Source of the DNA: Pseudomonas kermanshahensis
GTDB lineage: Bacteria; Pseudomonadota; Gammaproteobacteria; Pseudomonadales; Pseudomonadaceae
DNA length: 64,000 nucleotides
Direction: 5' to 3'
Assembly (NCBI RefSeq): GCF_014269205.2
Contig: NZ_JABWRY020000002.1
Span: 213,501 to 277,500, forward strand
Positions 7,925 to 16,146 of this stretch are shown piece after piece. The notes below the pieces were generated by a model, which was given only the letters and a program-made list of their open reading frames with translations, made no database searches and was not told the DNA's origin. Position 1 is the stretch's first letter; the number at the start of each line of letters is the position of its first letter. Both the position numbers and the translations under genes were made by a program.

Positions 7925-8917
7925 TCAACCGCGAAAGTGGCTGGGCGCCACGCCACTCCAGCGCTGGAATGCATGGCGGAAGCTGGCCGTTTCGCTGAAC
8001 CCTAAGGTTTCGGCAATCCGGTAGATCGGCATCTGCTCATCGGCCAACAACTGCTTGGCCCGCTCGAAACGCAGCTCATCGAGCAGCTGTTGATAACTGC
8101 TGCCCAGCGCCTGCAGGTGCCGGCGCAAGGTCCGCGATGAGCAGTTCATCTGCCGCGCCAAACCCTCAAGCCCCGGCGCTGCGTCCAGTTGCTGGGCCAG
8201 CAGCTGGCGTATCTTGCCCAGCCAGGCCTGACGCCCTGTGAATTCGAGGTTCAGGCGTCGGCAGCGCTCGCTCATGGCTTTGTGGGTAATGGGGTCGGCC
8301 AATGGTAGCGGGGTATCCAGCCAGCGCCGCTCGAAGGCAAACGCGTTGTCCTCGGCCTCGAAGCCGATTGGGCATTGGAAGGCACGGGTATAGAGGCTGT
8401 GGTAGCCCGGCCGGGCATGCTCGAAGCGGCTGCCAAGCAGTGGCAGGGGCCGGCCCAGCAAGTCGTCGCAAATCACTTTCAGCGAGACCAGGCAGAACTC
8501 TGCATTGAAAGCAGTCAGCGCCGGGCTGTCGCGGTAATCGCTGGCGCTGAGCCAGACACGCTGGCCGTCGTCGATCAGGCGCAGTTGGAAGACTGTTCCC
8601 AGCAGTGCCGGAAAGCGCAGCGCCAGGCGCAAGGCGTCACCCAAAGTGGCACTGGAGAGCAGGGCGTAACCGAGCATGCCATAGCACGACACGTGCATGC
8701 GCTGGCCCAGCTCCAGGCCGATGTCTTCGCGCCGGGCGACGGCATTGGCACACACCTGCAGCTCTTGCTGGGTGGTGATGCGCGCGTCTGCATGCCCCAG
8801 GTCCGCCGGGCCGATGCCACTGCCGGCGAGCAAGGCCGAAGCCTCGCAACCCTCTGCCTGAAAGACGTTGAGGATCAGCGAAACCGCGTTGAGGGTGGTC
8901 AGGTGGCTGTGCAGCAT
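7925..8917 (-). CDS. AraC-family transcriptional regulator (arabinose-binding-like N-terminal domain)
   Basis: 330 residues. The C-terminal ~95 residues form two helix-turn-helix motifs (MNCSSRTLRRHLQALG and IYRIAETLGFSETASFRHAFQRWSG). The N-terminal ~210 residues match the AraC 'arabinose_bd' type shared by OruR-like regulators of amino-acid use (GLELGQRMHVSCYGMLGYALLSSATLGDAL). It is monocistronic, separated by a REP pair from the acetylpolyamine aminohydrolase gene, and might regulate that unit or a distant amine or amino-acid operon. The effector is unknown. Confidence 0.88.
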   Translation of the reverse strand: MLHSHLTTLNAVSLILNVFQAEGCEASALLAGSGIGPADLGHADARITTQQELQVCANAVARREDIGLELGQRMHVSCYGMLGYALLSSATLGDALRLALRFPALLGTVFQLRLIDDGQRVWLSASDYRDSPALTAFNAEFCLVSLKVICDDLLGRPLPLLGSRFEHARPGYHSLYTRAFQCPIGFEAEDNAFAFERRWLDTPLPLADPITHKAMSERCRRLNLEFTGRQAWLGKIRQLLAQQLDAAPGLEGLARQMNCSSRTLRRHLQALGSSYQQLLDELRFERAKQLLADEQMPIYRIAETLGFSETASFRHAFQRWSGVAPSHFRG

Positions 8918-9004
8918 GCTCGGTATCCCGTTGGTTGGGATGCATTATGGAGCAAGTTGTGTGCCGCAAACCTGGGGCAGCGCAACCGCGCTAGATCATG
9001 CAGG

Positions 9005-9037
9005 CAAAAAAAAAGGCCCGATGCATGCGCTCGGGCC
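9005..9037 (-). terminator. Rho-independent terminator after aspA
   Basis: Read on the minus strand, a GGCCCGA / TCGGGCC stem (9031-9037 with 9015-9021) with a nine-base loop is followed by nine T residues. It lies 59 bases past the aspA stop. Confidence 0.85.
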
Positions 9038-9095
9038 TTTGAAAGGTTGAGAGGTGTCTAGTCCCTCGACCTGGTGAGACAGTTGAAGCGGTCGG

Positions 9096-10520
9096 TTACG
9101 CCTTCAGCGGAACCAGACGCGGTGCAATCATGTTTTCTGGGCGCAGGATGTCGTTGAGCATCTCTTCGTCCAGCAGCTTCTCTTCGCGTACCAGTTCCAG
9201 CACACCGCGGCCTGTTTCCAGAGCAACACGGGCGATACGGGTGGCGTTTTCGTAGCCGATGTAAGGGTTCAGGGCTGTGACCAGGCCGATCGAGTGCTCG
9301 ACCAGTTCACGGCAGCGCTGTTCGTTGGCAGTGATGCCGACGATGCAGTGCTCGCGCAGCATGTCCATGGCGCGCTGGAGCAGGCGGATCGAGTCGAAGA
9401 TCTTGTAGGCGATCAGCGGCTCCATCACGTTCAGCTGCAGCTGGCCACCTTCGGCGGCGACGGTCAGGGCCAGGTCGTTGCCCATGATGGCGAAGGCCAC
9501 CTGGTTGACGGCTTCCGGGATAACCGGGTTGACCTTGCCTGGCATGATCGAGCTGCCTGGCTGACGCGCTGGCAGGTTGATCTCGTTGATGCCGGTACGC
9601 GGGCCGCTGGACAGCAGGCGCAGGTCGTTGCAGATCTTCGACAGCTTGACCGCGGTACGCTTGAGCATGCCGGAGAACAGCACGAAGGCGCCCATGTCGG
9701 AGGTGGCTTCGATCAGGTCGGCAGCCGGGACCAGCGGCTGGCCGCTGATGGTTGCCAGGCGCTGTACGGCGAGCATCTGGTAGCCCGGGTCGGCGTTGAT
9801 GCCGGTACCGATGGCAGTACCACCCAGGTTGATTTCGGTCAGCAGCTCCGGCGCCAGCGAACGCAGACGGTTGAGGTCTTCGGTCATGGTGGTGGCGAAG
9901 GCGCGGAATTCCTGGCCCAGGGTCATCGGCACGGCGTCCTGCAGCTGGGTACGGCCCATCTTCAGTACGTGGTCGAACTCTTTACCTTTGGCGGCGAAGG
10001 CCTGGATCAGGCTGTCGAGGCTGGCGAGCAGGGCGTCATGACCCAGCAGCAGACCCAGGCGGATCGCAGTTGGGTAGGCGTCGTTGGTCGACTGCGCCAT
10101 GTTCACGTCGTTGTTCGGGTGCAGGTACTGGTACTCACCCTTCTGGTGGCCCATGGCCTCCAGCGCGATGTTGGCGATGACTTCGTTGGCGTTCATGTTG
10201 GTAGAAGTACCAGCACCGCCTTGAATCATGTCCACCACGAACTGCTCGTGGTAGTCGCCTTTGATCAGCCGGCCGCAGGCGGCGCTGATGGCGGCGTGCT
10301 TGGCATCGCTCAGGTGCCCCAGCTCTCGGTTGGCGTCAGCAGCAGCCTGCTTGACCATCGCCAGGCCCACTACCAGTTTCGGGTAGTGCGACAGCGGAAC
10401 ACCGGAGAGGTGGAAGTTGTTGGCAGCGCGCAGGGTCTGGATGCCGTAGTAGGCATCAGCAGGAACTTCAAGGGTACCCAGCAGATCTTTTTCGACGCGG
10501 AACGATGCAGCGGCAGACAT
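9096..10520 (-). CDS. aspA: Aspartate ammonia-lyase (aspartase)
   Basis: 474 residues, the normal size. Catalyses reversible deamination of L-aspartate to fumarate and ammonia in the cytoplasm. The fumarase/aspartase signature GSSIMPGKVNPV is present, along with GGAGTSTNMNANEV and GRTQLQDAVPMTLGQEF. The start MSAAASFRVEKDLLG at 10520 matches known AspA N-termini; an upstream ATG at 10553 would add 11 residues with no homology. A divergent LysR gene begins 182 bases away, and a good terminator follows. Fumarases of class II share the fold, but the sequence (VPADAYYGIQTLRAANNF) is aspartase-like. Confidence 0.95.
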   Translation of the reverse strand: MSAAASFRVEKDLLGTLEVPADAYYGIQTLRAANNFHLSGVPLSHYPKLVVGLAMVKQAAADANRELGHLSDAKHAAISAACGRLIKGDYHEQFVVDMIQGGAGTSTNMNANEVIANIALEAMGHQKGEYQYLHPNNDVNMAQSTNDAYPTAIRLGLLLGHDALLASLDSLIQAFAAKGKEFDHVLKMGRTQLQDAVPMTLGQEFRAFATTMTEDLNRLRSLAPELLTEINLGGTAIGTGINADPGYQMLAVQRLATISGQPLVPAADLIEATSDMGAFVLFSGMLKRTAVKLSKICNDLRLLSSGPRTGINEINLPARQPGSSIMPGKVNPVIPEAVNQVAFAIMGNDLALTVAAEGGQLQLNVMEPLIAYKIFDSIRLLQRAMDMLREHCIVGITANEQRCRELVEHSIGLVTALNPYIGYENATRIARVALETGRGVLELVREEKLLDEEMLNDILRPENMIAPRLVPLKA

Positions 10521-10702
10521 GATGTATATCATCTCGAATTTGACCCGGCACATGCCGGAATGGCGCTAATCCTAGGCCCGAAGAGGATTTTGCGGCCAAT
10601 GCTGTTGCACGCTAACCTATGCACAAACGGCATAGTGTTTCATGTGACGCCAATTGACATTCGAGCGTGTTCCATTTTGGTGCATGCCGGGAGATGTGCT
10701 TC

Positions 10703-11635
10703 GTGAACCTGGAAAGCAAATGGCTGGAAGACTTCAGCGCCCTGGCTGCCACGCGCAGTTTTTCGCAAGCGGCAGAGCGGCGTTTCGTCACTCAACCGGC
10801 CTTCAGTCGACGTATTCGCAGCCTCGAAGCAGCCTTGGGCCTGCAGCTGGTGAATCGTTCCCGCACCCCGATTGAACTGACCGAGGCCGGGCAGCTGTTT
10901 CTGGTCACTGCGCGCACCGTTGTCGACCAGTTGAGCGAAATTCTGCGCCATTTGCACCACCTCGAAGGTGGCCAGGGCGAGGTTATCCAAGTGGCGGCGG
11001 CGCACTCCCTGGCGTCGGGGTTTTTCCCACGTTGGGTGGCCCAGTTGCGCAACGACGGGTTGAACATTGCCACCCGTCTGGTGGCGACCAACGTGGGTGA
11101 TGCGGTGCATGCCCTGCGCGAAGGCGGTTGCGACCTGATGCTGGCCTTCTATGACCCCGATGCCGCGCTGCAGATGGATGCCGAGATCTTCCCGTCGCTG
11201 CACATGGGCACCACCGAAATGTTGCCGGTGTGTGCCGTGGATGCCGACGGCCAGCCCTTGTTCGATCTGGAAGGCGAGGGCAGCGTGCCACTTTTGGCCT
11301 ACACCGCCGGTGCCTTCCTCGGCCGTTCGGTGAACCTGTTGCTGCGCCAGCGCAACCTGCGCTACACCACTGTTTATGAAACCGCCATGGCCGACAGCCT
11401 CAAGAGCATGGCGCTGGAGGGCATGGGCATTGCCTGGGTGCCACGCCTGTCGATGCGCGGCGAGCTGGAGCGGGGTGAGCTGGCCATCTGCGGTGGCAGC
11501 CAATGGCACGTGCCCCTGGAAATCCGCCTGTACCGCTGCGCCCTGGTGCGTAAGGCCAACGTGCGCTTGTTGTGGCGCAAGCTGGAAGGGGCGGCGGCGG
11601 TTGACCCAAAAGTCAGCCAAAGCCCCGAAAAATAA
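10703..11635 (+). CDS. LysR-family regulator divergent from aspA (HypT/YjiE-like)
   Basis: 310 residues from a GTG at 10703 with GGGAGA upstream; an in-frame ATG at 10667 would add 12 residues. The N-terminal helix-turn-helix is clear (FSALAATRSFSQAAERRFVTQPAFSRRIRSLEAALG), followed by a type 2 periplasmic-fold effector domain. The opening NLESKWLEDFSALAATRSFSQAA is closer to the HypT/YjiE branch, whose E. coli member responds to hypochlorite, than to typical LysR proteins. The divergent arrangement makes aspA the obvious candidate target. Both roles are inferences. Confidence 0.88.
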   Translation: MNLESKWLEDFSALAATRSFSQAAERRFVTQPAFSRRIRSLEAALGLQLVNRSRTPIELTEAGQLFLVTARTVVDQLSEILRHLHHLEGGQGEVIQVAAAHSLASGFFPRWVAQLRNDGLNIATRLVATNVGDAVHALREGGCDLMLAFYDPDAALQMDAEIFPSLHMGTTEMLPVCAVDADGQPLFDLEGEGSVPLLAYTAGAFLGRSVNLLLRQRNLRYTTVYETAMADSLKSMALEGMGIAWVPRLSMRGELERGELAICGGSQWHVPLEIRLYRCALVRKANVRLLWRKLEGAAAVDPKVSQSPEK

Positions 11636-11682
11636 GGCCGACAGTTGGTCGCCGGGGGTGCCAGCATCGCCCAGGGTTACGG

Positions 11683-11688
11683 TATACT
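11683..11688 (+). promoter_or_regulatory. Candidate -10 element for the purE leader
   Basis: TATACT, one mismatch from TATAAT. The -35 region is weak. A start near 11695 would place hairpin 11701-11718 at the very 5' end of the transcript and give a leader of about 110 bases. Confidence 0.45.
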
Positions 11689-11699
11689 GCGCGGCCTTT

Positions 11700-11769
11700 A
11701 GACCGGATAGCTCCGGTCCTGATCAGCAAACAAGCCACGCCGGTCGTCCCGCGTGGCTTGTTGTTTTTT
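11700..11769 (+). promoter_or_regulatory. Structured purE leader with terminator: candidate attenuator
   Basis: Hairpin 1 pairs GACCGGA (11701-11707) with TCCGGTC (11712-11718). Hairpin 2 has a perfect 12-base stem (11729-11740 with 11751-11762) followed by GTTTTTTG, which is a classical terminator lying 38 bases before purE. The loop region of hairpin 2 contains a second CCGGTC (11740-11745) that could pair with GACCGG of hairpin 1. It could instead be the terminator of the preceding LysR gene. Confidence 0.6.
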
Positions 11770-11806
11770 GACGCGCCCAAGGGCGCACAAGCGAAGAGGC
11801 TCGACG

Positions 11807-12298
11807 ATGAGTGCACTGGTTGGCGTGATCATGGGCTCCAAGTCCGATTGGTCCACCCTTAGCCACACCGCCGATATGCTGGAAAAACTCGGCATTCCCT
11901 ACGAAGTGAAGGTGGTTTCCGCCCACCGCACCCCGGATCTGCTGTTCCAGTATGCCGAAGAGGCCGAAGGCCGTGGCATCGAGGTGATCATCGCCGGTGC
12001 CGGTGGCGCAGCCCACCTGCCAGGCATGTGCGCCGCCAAGACCCACCTGCCGGTGCTGGGCGTGCCGGTGCAGTCGTCGATGCTGTCGGGTGTCGATTCG
12101 CTGCTGTCGATCGTGCAGATGCCGGCGGGCGTTCCGGTCGCGACCCTGGCCATCGGCCGGGCGGGCGCGATCAACGCTGCATTGCTGTCGGCGAGCATCC
12201 TGGGCGCCAAGTACCCGCAGTACCACGCGGCGCTCAAGCAGTTCCGCACGGAACAGACCGACACCGTGCTGGACAATCCAGACCCGCGCCAGGCTTGA
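11807..12298 (+). CDS. purE: N5-carboxyaminoimidazole ribonucleotide mutase
   Basis: 163 residues. With PurK it converts AIR to CAIR in purine synthesis: PurE moves the carboxyl group from N5 to C4. Motifs are typical of class I Pur[11 protein letters not shown] at the N-terminus, SAHRTPDLL, and [12 protein letters not shown]. The start at 11807 has GAAGAGG upstream; 18 extra residues from an earlier ATG would lie within the terminator hairpin. purK follows after 10 bases. A leader hairpin with a T-run precedes the gene and may control it. Confidence 0.96.
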   Translation: MSALVGVIMGSKSDWSTLSHTADMLEKLGIPYEVKVVSAHRTPDLLFQYAEEAEGRGIEVIIAGAGGAAHLPGMCAAKTHLPVLGVPVQSSMLSGVDSLLSIVQMPAGVPVATLAIGRAGAINAALLSASILGAKYPQYHAALKQFRTEQTDTVLDNPDPRQA

Positions 12299-12308
12299 GG
12301 CTGACCCC

Positions 12309-13391
12309 ATGAAGATCGGTGTAATCGGTGGCGGCCAGCTCGGCCGCATGCTGGCCCTGGCGGGTACTCCGCTGGGCATGAACTTCGCGTTCCTCGACCC
12401 GGCTGCAGATGCCTGCGCCGCCCCTCTGGGCGAGCACCTGCGCGCCGACTACGGTGACCAGGACCATCTGCGCCAGCTGGCCGACGAAGTCGACCTGGTG
12501 ACCTTCGAGTTCGAAAGCGTCCCGGCCGAAACCGTGGCCTTCCTCTCGCAGTTCGTCCCGGTCTACCCAAGCGCCGAAGCGCTGCGTATTGCCCGCGACC
12601 GCCTGTTCGAGAAGAGCATGTTCCGCGACCTGGGTATTCCGACCCCGGCCTTTGCCGACATCCTCTCCCAGGCAGACCTGGACGCCGCGGTCGCCAGCAT
12701 CGGCCTGCCAGCCGTGCTCAAGACCCGCACCCTGGGCTACGACGGCAAGGGCCAGAAGGTCCTGCGCAGTGCTGAAGACGTGGTCGACACCTTCGCCGAG
12801 CTGGGCAGCGTGCCGTGCCTGCTGGAAGGCTTCGTGCCGTTCACCGGCGAAGTCTCGCTGGTGGCCGTCCGTGCCCGCGATGGCGAAACCCGCTTCTATC
12901 CGTTGGTGCACAACACCCACGAGAGCGGCATCCTGCGTCTGTCGGTGGCCAGCGAAGCGCACCCGCTGCAAGGCCTGGCCGAAGACTACGTCGGCCGTGT
13001 GCTGAAGCAGCTGGACTATGTCGGCGTGATGGCGTTCGAGTTCTTCGAAGTCGACGGTGGCCTCAAGGCCAACGAAATCGCCCCGCGTGTGCACAACTCC
13101 GGGCACTGGACCATCGAAGGCGCCGAGTGCAGCCAGTTCGAGAACCACCTGCGCGCTGTCGCCGGCCTGCCGCTGGGCTCGACCGCCAAGGTCGGTGAAA
13201 GCGCCATGCTCAACTTCATCGGTGAAGTACCTGCGGTGGATAAAGTGGTCGCTATCGAAGACTGCCACCTGCACCACTATGGCAAGGCCTTCAAGGTCGG
13301 GCGCAAGGTTGGCCATGCCACCCTGCGTTGCCAGGACATGGCCACCCTCAAGCGCAAGATTGCCGAAGTAGAGGCGCTGATCAGCAACTGA
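12309..13391 (+). CDS. purK: N5-carboxyaminoimidazole ribonucleotide synthase
   Basis: 360 residues with an ATP-grasp fold. It uses ATP and bicarbonate to carboxylate AIR, feeding PurE. The dinucleotide-like N-terminus MKIGVIGGGQLGRMLALAG, the GYDGKGQ phosphate loop, and EIAPRVHNSGHWTIEG near the active site are all present. It lies 10 bases downstream of purE in a two-gene operon. A hairpin at 13441-13474 lies 50 bases after the stop. Confidence 0.96.
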   Translation: MKIGVIGGGQLGRMLALAGTPLGMNFAFLDPAADACAAPLGEHLRADYGDQDHLRQLADEVDLVTFEFESVPAETVAFLSQFVPVYPSAEALRIARDRLFEKSMFRDLGIPTPAFADILSQADLDAAVASIGLPAVLKTRTLGYDGKGQKVLRSAEDVVDTFAELGSVPCLLEGFVPFTGEVSLVAVRARDGETRFYPLVHNTHESGILRLSVASEAHPLQGLAEDYVGRVLKQLDYVGVMAFEFFEVDGGLKANEIAPRVHNSGHWTIEGAECSQFENHLRAVAGLPLGSTAKVGESAMLNFIGEVPAVDKVVAIEDCHLHHYGKAFKVGRKVGHATLRCQDMATLKRKIAEVEALISN

Positions 13392-13440
13392 TCGGGCTGT
13401 AAATCGAACTTCTGCAAGCGGCTTGCCCTCTGAACATGGC

Positions 13441-13474
13441 AACAGGCCAAAGCCCGTCTAGGCTTTGGCTTGTT
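13441..13474 (+). terminator. Hairpin after purK, probable terminator
   Basis: A 14-base stem with one wobble (AACAGGCCAAAGCC with GGCTTTGGCTTGTT), six-base loop, but only a short T-rich tail. It lies between purK and the small membrane protein at 13500. Confidence 0.6.
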
Positions 13475-13499
13475 CCATCTTCACTGCAGAGGGATTGCC

Positions 13500-13745
13500 A
13501 TGGGCATCATTGGAACCATCTTCATCGGCCTCATCGTTGGCCTGCTGGCCCGCTTCATCAAGCCGGGCGACGACAGCATGGGCTGGATCATGACCATCCT
13601 GCTGGGTATTGCCGGCTCCTTGATCGCCACCTACGGCGGTCAGGCACTGGGCATTTATCAGGCTGGGCAGGCCGCAGGGTTCTTCGGCGCGCTGGTCGGT
13701 GCCGTCGTCCTTCTGGTGATCTACGGATTAATCAAGAAACGCTGA
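13500..13745 (+). CDS. GlsB/YeaQ/YmgE-family small membrane protein
   Basis: 81 residues with three hydrophobic segments (about 2-19, 27-46 and 55-77) and the family's conserved glycines: MGIIGTIFIGLIVGLLARFIKPGDD and GWIMTILLGIAGSLIATYGG. These small inner-membrane proteins are often called transglycosylase-associated and are linked to stress responses, but no reaction is established. AGAGGG provides the ribosome site before the ATG at 13500. It seems to stand alone between two hairpins. Confidence 0.88.
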   Translation: MGIIGTIFIGLIVGLLARFIKPGDDSMGWIMTILLGIAGSLIATYGGQALGIYQAGQAAGFFGALVGAVVLLVIYGLIKKR

Positions 13746-13756
13746 ATACCGTTTAG

Positions 13757-13790
13757 AATGCTCGGCAATTCATCCGAGTTGCCGAGCATT
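13757..13790 (+). promoter_or_regulatory. Perfect 12-base hairpin ending three bases before the DUF3299 start codon
   Basis: AATGCTCGGCAA (13757-13768) pairs with TTGCCGAGCATT (13779-13790), loop of 10. The only ribosome-site candidate (GAG at 13784-13786) is inside the second arm, so the folded form would block translation of the 13794 gene. Followed by TTC and the ATG, it could also act as a terminator for the upstream gene. Confidence 0.6.
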
Positions 13791-13793
13791 TTC

Positions 13794-14327
13794 ATGCGTG
13801 CCTTATTTCTCATCCCCTTGCTTCTGGCCAGCACCCTGGCCCGTGCCGAGCTGCCCGAAACCGACTGGCTGGAGCTGATGCCCAAGTCGGACCAGAAGGC
13901 CCTTGAGCAGATGCCCGAAATCGACCACAACTCGCCGGAGGCCATGGGCACCTTCACCGACAAGGGCGGCCTCAAGCAGAGCAAAGGGTTGCCGGCGGTG
14001 ATGTATTCGACCAAGACCGTGCCCGCCATGAACGGCAAGCAGATTCGCTTGGGCGGTTACCCGGTACCGCTGGAGAGCGATGCCAAGGGCAACAGCACAC
14101 TATTTTTCCTGGTGCCATACCCGGGCGCCTGCATCCACGTGCCGCCACCGCCACCGAACCAGTTGGTGCTGGTGCGCTACCCGAAGGGGCTGAAAATCGA
14201 CGACATCTACACGCCGCTGTGGGTTAGCGGGGCGTTGAAGGTGGAGAAGGTCAGCAACGACCTGGCGGATGCGGCCTATGCGCTGGATGCGCAGAAGGTG
14301 AGGGTGGTGGAGGACGCCGACCTCTGA
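13794..14327 (+). CDS. DUF3299 periplasmic protein
   Basis: 177 residues. A signal peptide (MRALFLIPLLLASTLARA) is followed by ELPETDWLELMPKSDQ, the usual opening of DUF3299 proteins. A conserved core holds RLGGYPVPLE, LFFLVPYPGACIHVPPPPPNQ and PLWVSGAL. The function of the family is unknown; some members neighbour lipoprotein or metal transport genes. The start codon directly follows a strong hairpin. The gene stands alone and is followed by a REP pair. Confidence 0.85.
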   Translation: MRALFLIPLLLASTLARAELPETDWLELMPKSDQKALEQMPEIDHNSPEAMGTFTDKGGLKQSKGLPAVMYSTKTVPAMNGKQIRLGGYPVPLESDAKGNSTLFFLVPYPGACIHVPPPPPNQLVLVRYPKGLKIDDIYTPLWVSGALKVEKVSNDLADAAYALDAQKVRVVEDADL

Positions 14328-14340
14328 GTGGGGCTGTGCT

Positions 14341-14403
14341 GGCCTCTTCGCGGGGCAAGCCCGCTCCCATCCTGTGGGAGCGGGCTTGCCCCGCGAAGAG
14401 GCC
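14341..14403. repeat. REP pair, nearly continuous inverted repeat
   Basis: GGCCTCTTCGCGGGGCAAGC... at 14341-14370 and its reverse complement at 14374-14403, with only about three bases between arms. It separates two convergent genes and might also terminate both transcripts. Confidence 0.88.
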
Positions 14404-14422
14404 GGTAAAATCAACGCAAGGC

Positions 14423-15319
14423 TCAGATCGCTTCACTGCCGATACTGACGCTCAGCGAGCAACTCGTCCCAGGCCTCAGCGTCACCACGTCATCCCACAC
14501 ATTCGCTGTCTCGATGCACAGCATCCGCTGCCAGCCATCTTCCGCCATGTCCGGCAGCTCCCGCGCCCGCTCGGTCCAAGGGTTCCAAATCACCGCCGAG
14601 CGCGAGCCACTGCTGGTCAGGGTAATCCGCCGCGCCCAGTGCGGGTCGACAATGCTCAGGGTTTGCGGGGTATCCAGGTAGATCCGGTCAGTCTCCCCGG
14701 CAAATGCCAGCGCACCTTGCTGCTGGCGCTGCTCCCAGTCGGCCAAGGTCTCGATGTAGCTCAACCCGTCCACACCCTCGACCCGCGCCTGGCGCACGTC
14801 GCTGACGGCAAAGTAGCTGTGCAGGGCCTGGCTGATGGTAACGGGGGTATTGCCCATGTTGCGGCTGGTCAGGTTCAGCTTCAACGCCTCATCCAGCTCC
14901 ACCACCAGCTTCAGCTCGACGTCTTGAGGCCAGCCGGGCAGGTCGCCCCGCGCTTCAGGCAGTGCGAATTCGATACGCAGGCCGTTGCCCGCTTTCTCAA
15001 TACCCAGCAGCTGCCAGTCTCGCGAGCGCGCCAGCCCGTGGGCAGGCGCCTGCTCGTCGTGGTACATGGCCTGAACAGCCTGGGGGTTGCGCTGCAGGTT
15101 GCCAAACCACGGCCAGCACACCGGTACCCCGGCGCGCACGGATTTGCCCTGGCGGAAAATGGCCTGGTCGCTCAGCCACAGCAGCGGCGGTTCGCCCACA
15201 CGCTGGTAGCTGAGGATCTGCGCGCCCTGCTGGGCGATCAGTAGTTCGGCATGCTCGCTGGTGATGCGCCAGCAATTGAGTTCGCCGTGTTGCTCGGTGT
15301 CGACCTTGAAAGTAGCCAT
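14423..15319 (-). CDS. D-hexose-6-phosphate mutarotase (YeaD-like aldose 1-epimerase fold)
   Basis: 298 residues. The start MATFKVDTEQHGELNCW at 15319 is chosen over an upstream ATG at 15370, which lacks homology. The HGLARSRDW motif (AHGLAR...) matches the catalytic histidine motif of YeaD-type mutarotases, and ISQALHSYFAV carries another conserved His. The family interconverts alpha and beta anomers of glucose-6-phosphate and similar sugars in the cytoplasm. It converges with the DUF3299 gene across a REP pair and follows a thioesterase gene on the same strand, 72 bases away. Confidence 0.88.
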   Translation of the reverse strand: MATFKVDTEQHGELNCWRITSEHAELLIAQQGAQILSYQRVGEPPLLWLSDQAIFRQGKSVRAGVPVCWPWFGNLQRNPQAVQAMYHDEQAPAHGLARSRDWQLLGIEKAGNGLRIEFALPEARGDLPGWPQDVELKLVVELDEALKLNLTSRNMGNTPVTISQALHSYFAVSDVRQARVEGVDGLSYIETLADWEQRQQQGALAFAGETDRIYLDTPQTLSIVDPHWARRITLTSSGSRSAVIWNPWTERARELPDMAEDGWQRMLCIETANVWDDVVTLRPGTSCSLSVSIGSEAI

Positions 15320-15391
15320 TGCACTCGTCTCATTGATTGCCCTGTGGGCCTTGGACCCGGGCACGTGCAATGAGTTTACCGCCGGCGTGGC

Positions 15392-15790
15392 TCAGCGACG
15401 AGGCACAGAGCGGGTGCGGCCACTGCCGTCGATGGCGACGAAGACGAATACCGCTTCGGTCACCTTACGCCATTCACTGGACAGCGGGTCGTCGCTCCAC
15501 ACTTCGACCATCATCTGGATCGAGCTGCGGCCGATTTCCAGGGTCTGGGTATAGAACGACAGCTGGGCACCCACGGCGACCGGCACCAGGAAGGCCATGC
15601 GATCGATGGCCACCGTGGCCACACGGCCACCCGCGACACGGCTGGCCATGGCAGTGCCGGCCAAATCCATCTGGGCGACCAGCCAGCCGCCAAAGATGTC
15701 ACCAAAGCCGTTGGTCTCACGAGGGAGTGCGGTGATTTGCAAGGCCAGGTCGCCTTGCGGGATTGGATCTTCTTGTTCGAGCTCAATCAT
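15392..15790 (-). CDS. Acyl-CoA thioesterase, YciA-like hotdog protein
   Basis: 132 residues, a single hotdog domain. ETNGFGDIFGGWLVAQMDLAG is the conserved YciA/ACOT segment with the catalytic acidic residue in GDIFGG. The enzyme would hydrolyse acyl-CoA thioesters in the cytoplasm; chain-length preference is unknown. The start at 15790 (MIELEQEDPIPQGDLALQIT) is preceded by AGAGG on the minus strand. An upstream in-frame extension of 55 residues has no family match. It lies upstream of the mutarotase gene and may be cotranscribed. Confidence 0.9.
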   Translation of the reverse strand: MIELEQEDPIPQGDLALQITALPRETNGFGDIFGGWLVAQMDLAGTAMASRVAGGRVATVAIDRMAFLVPVAVGAQLSFYTQTLEIGRSSIQMMVEVWSDDPLSSEWRKVTEAVFVFVAIDGSGRTRSVPRR

Positions 15791-16146
15791 GCGATGGGGC
15801 CTCTGACCCGTGACGCTTTCGTTGGTGTGGCGCAAAGGCCGGGTAAACGATTCAGCTGGAAACATACTACGCCGATTTCGTTTCACTGGGCGGCCGTAGG
15901 GAAACTCTGCGAAACCGCCTGACATGCAGACCGGCGTTTTCGCACAACATCCCACGCTAGGAGCAACCTTTTCCTACGAACTGCCAGTATATAGAGCATA
16001 ACGGCCAGCGACGACCGCGCATTCATGAATATCTGTATGGTTTTTGTATCGCTTTCGGCGCGCCTCGGCAATTTGCTATCTTCGCTCGTCTACCAATCCA
16101 GAAGTCGCGCGCCAAGCGACCTGCATGACCTACAAGAGAAAGATCG
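15791..16146. other. Intergenic region between divergent thioesterase and MFS genes
   Basis: 356 bases. It must hold the promoters of both genes. A TATCTT-like -10 for the MFS gene lies around 16076, and the ribosome site AAGAGAAAG ends near 16142. I see no REP element, no strong hairpin and no additional credible reading frame. Confidence 0.5.
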
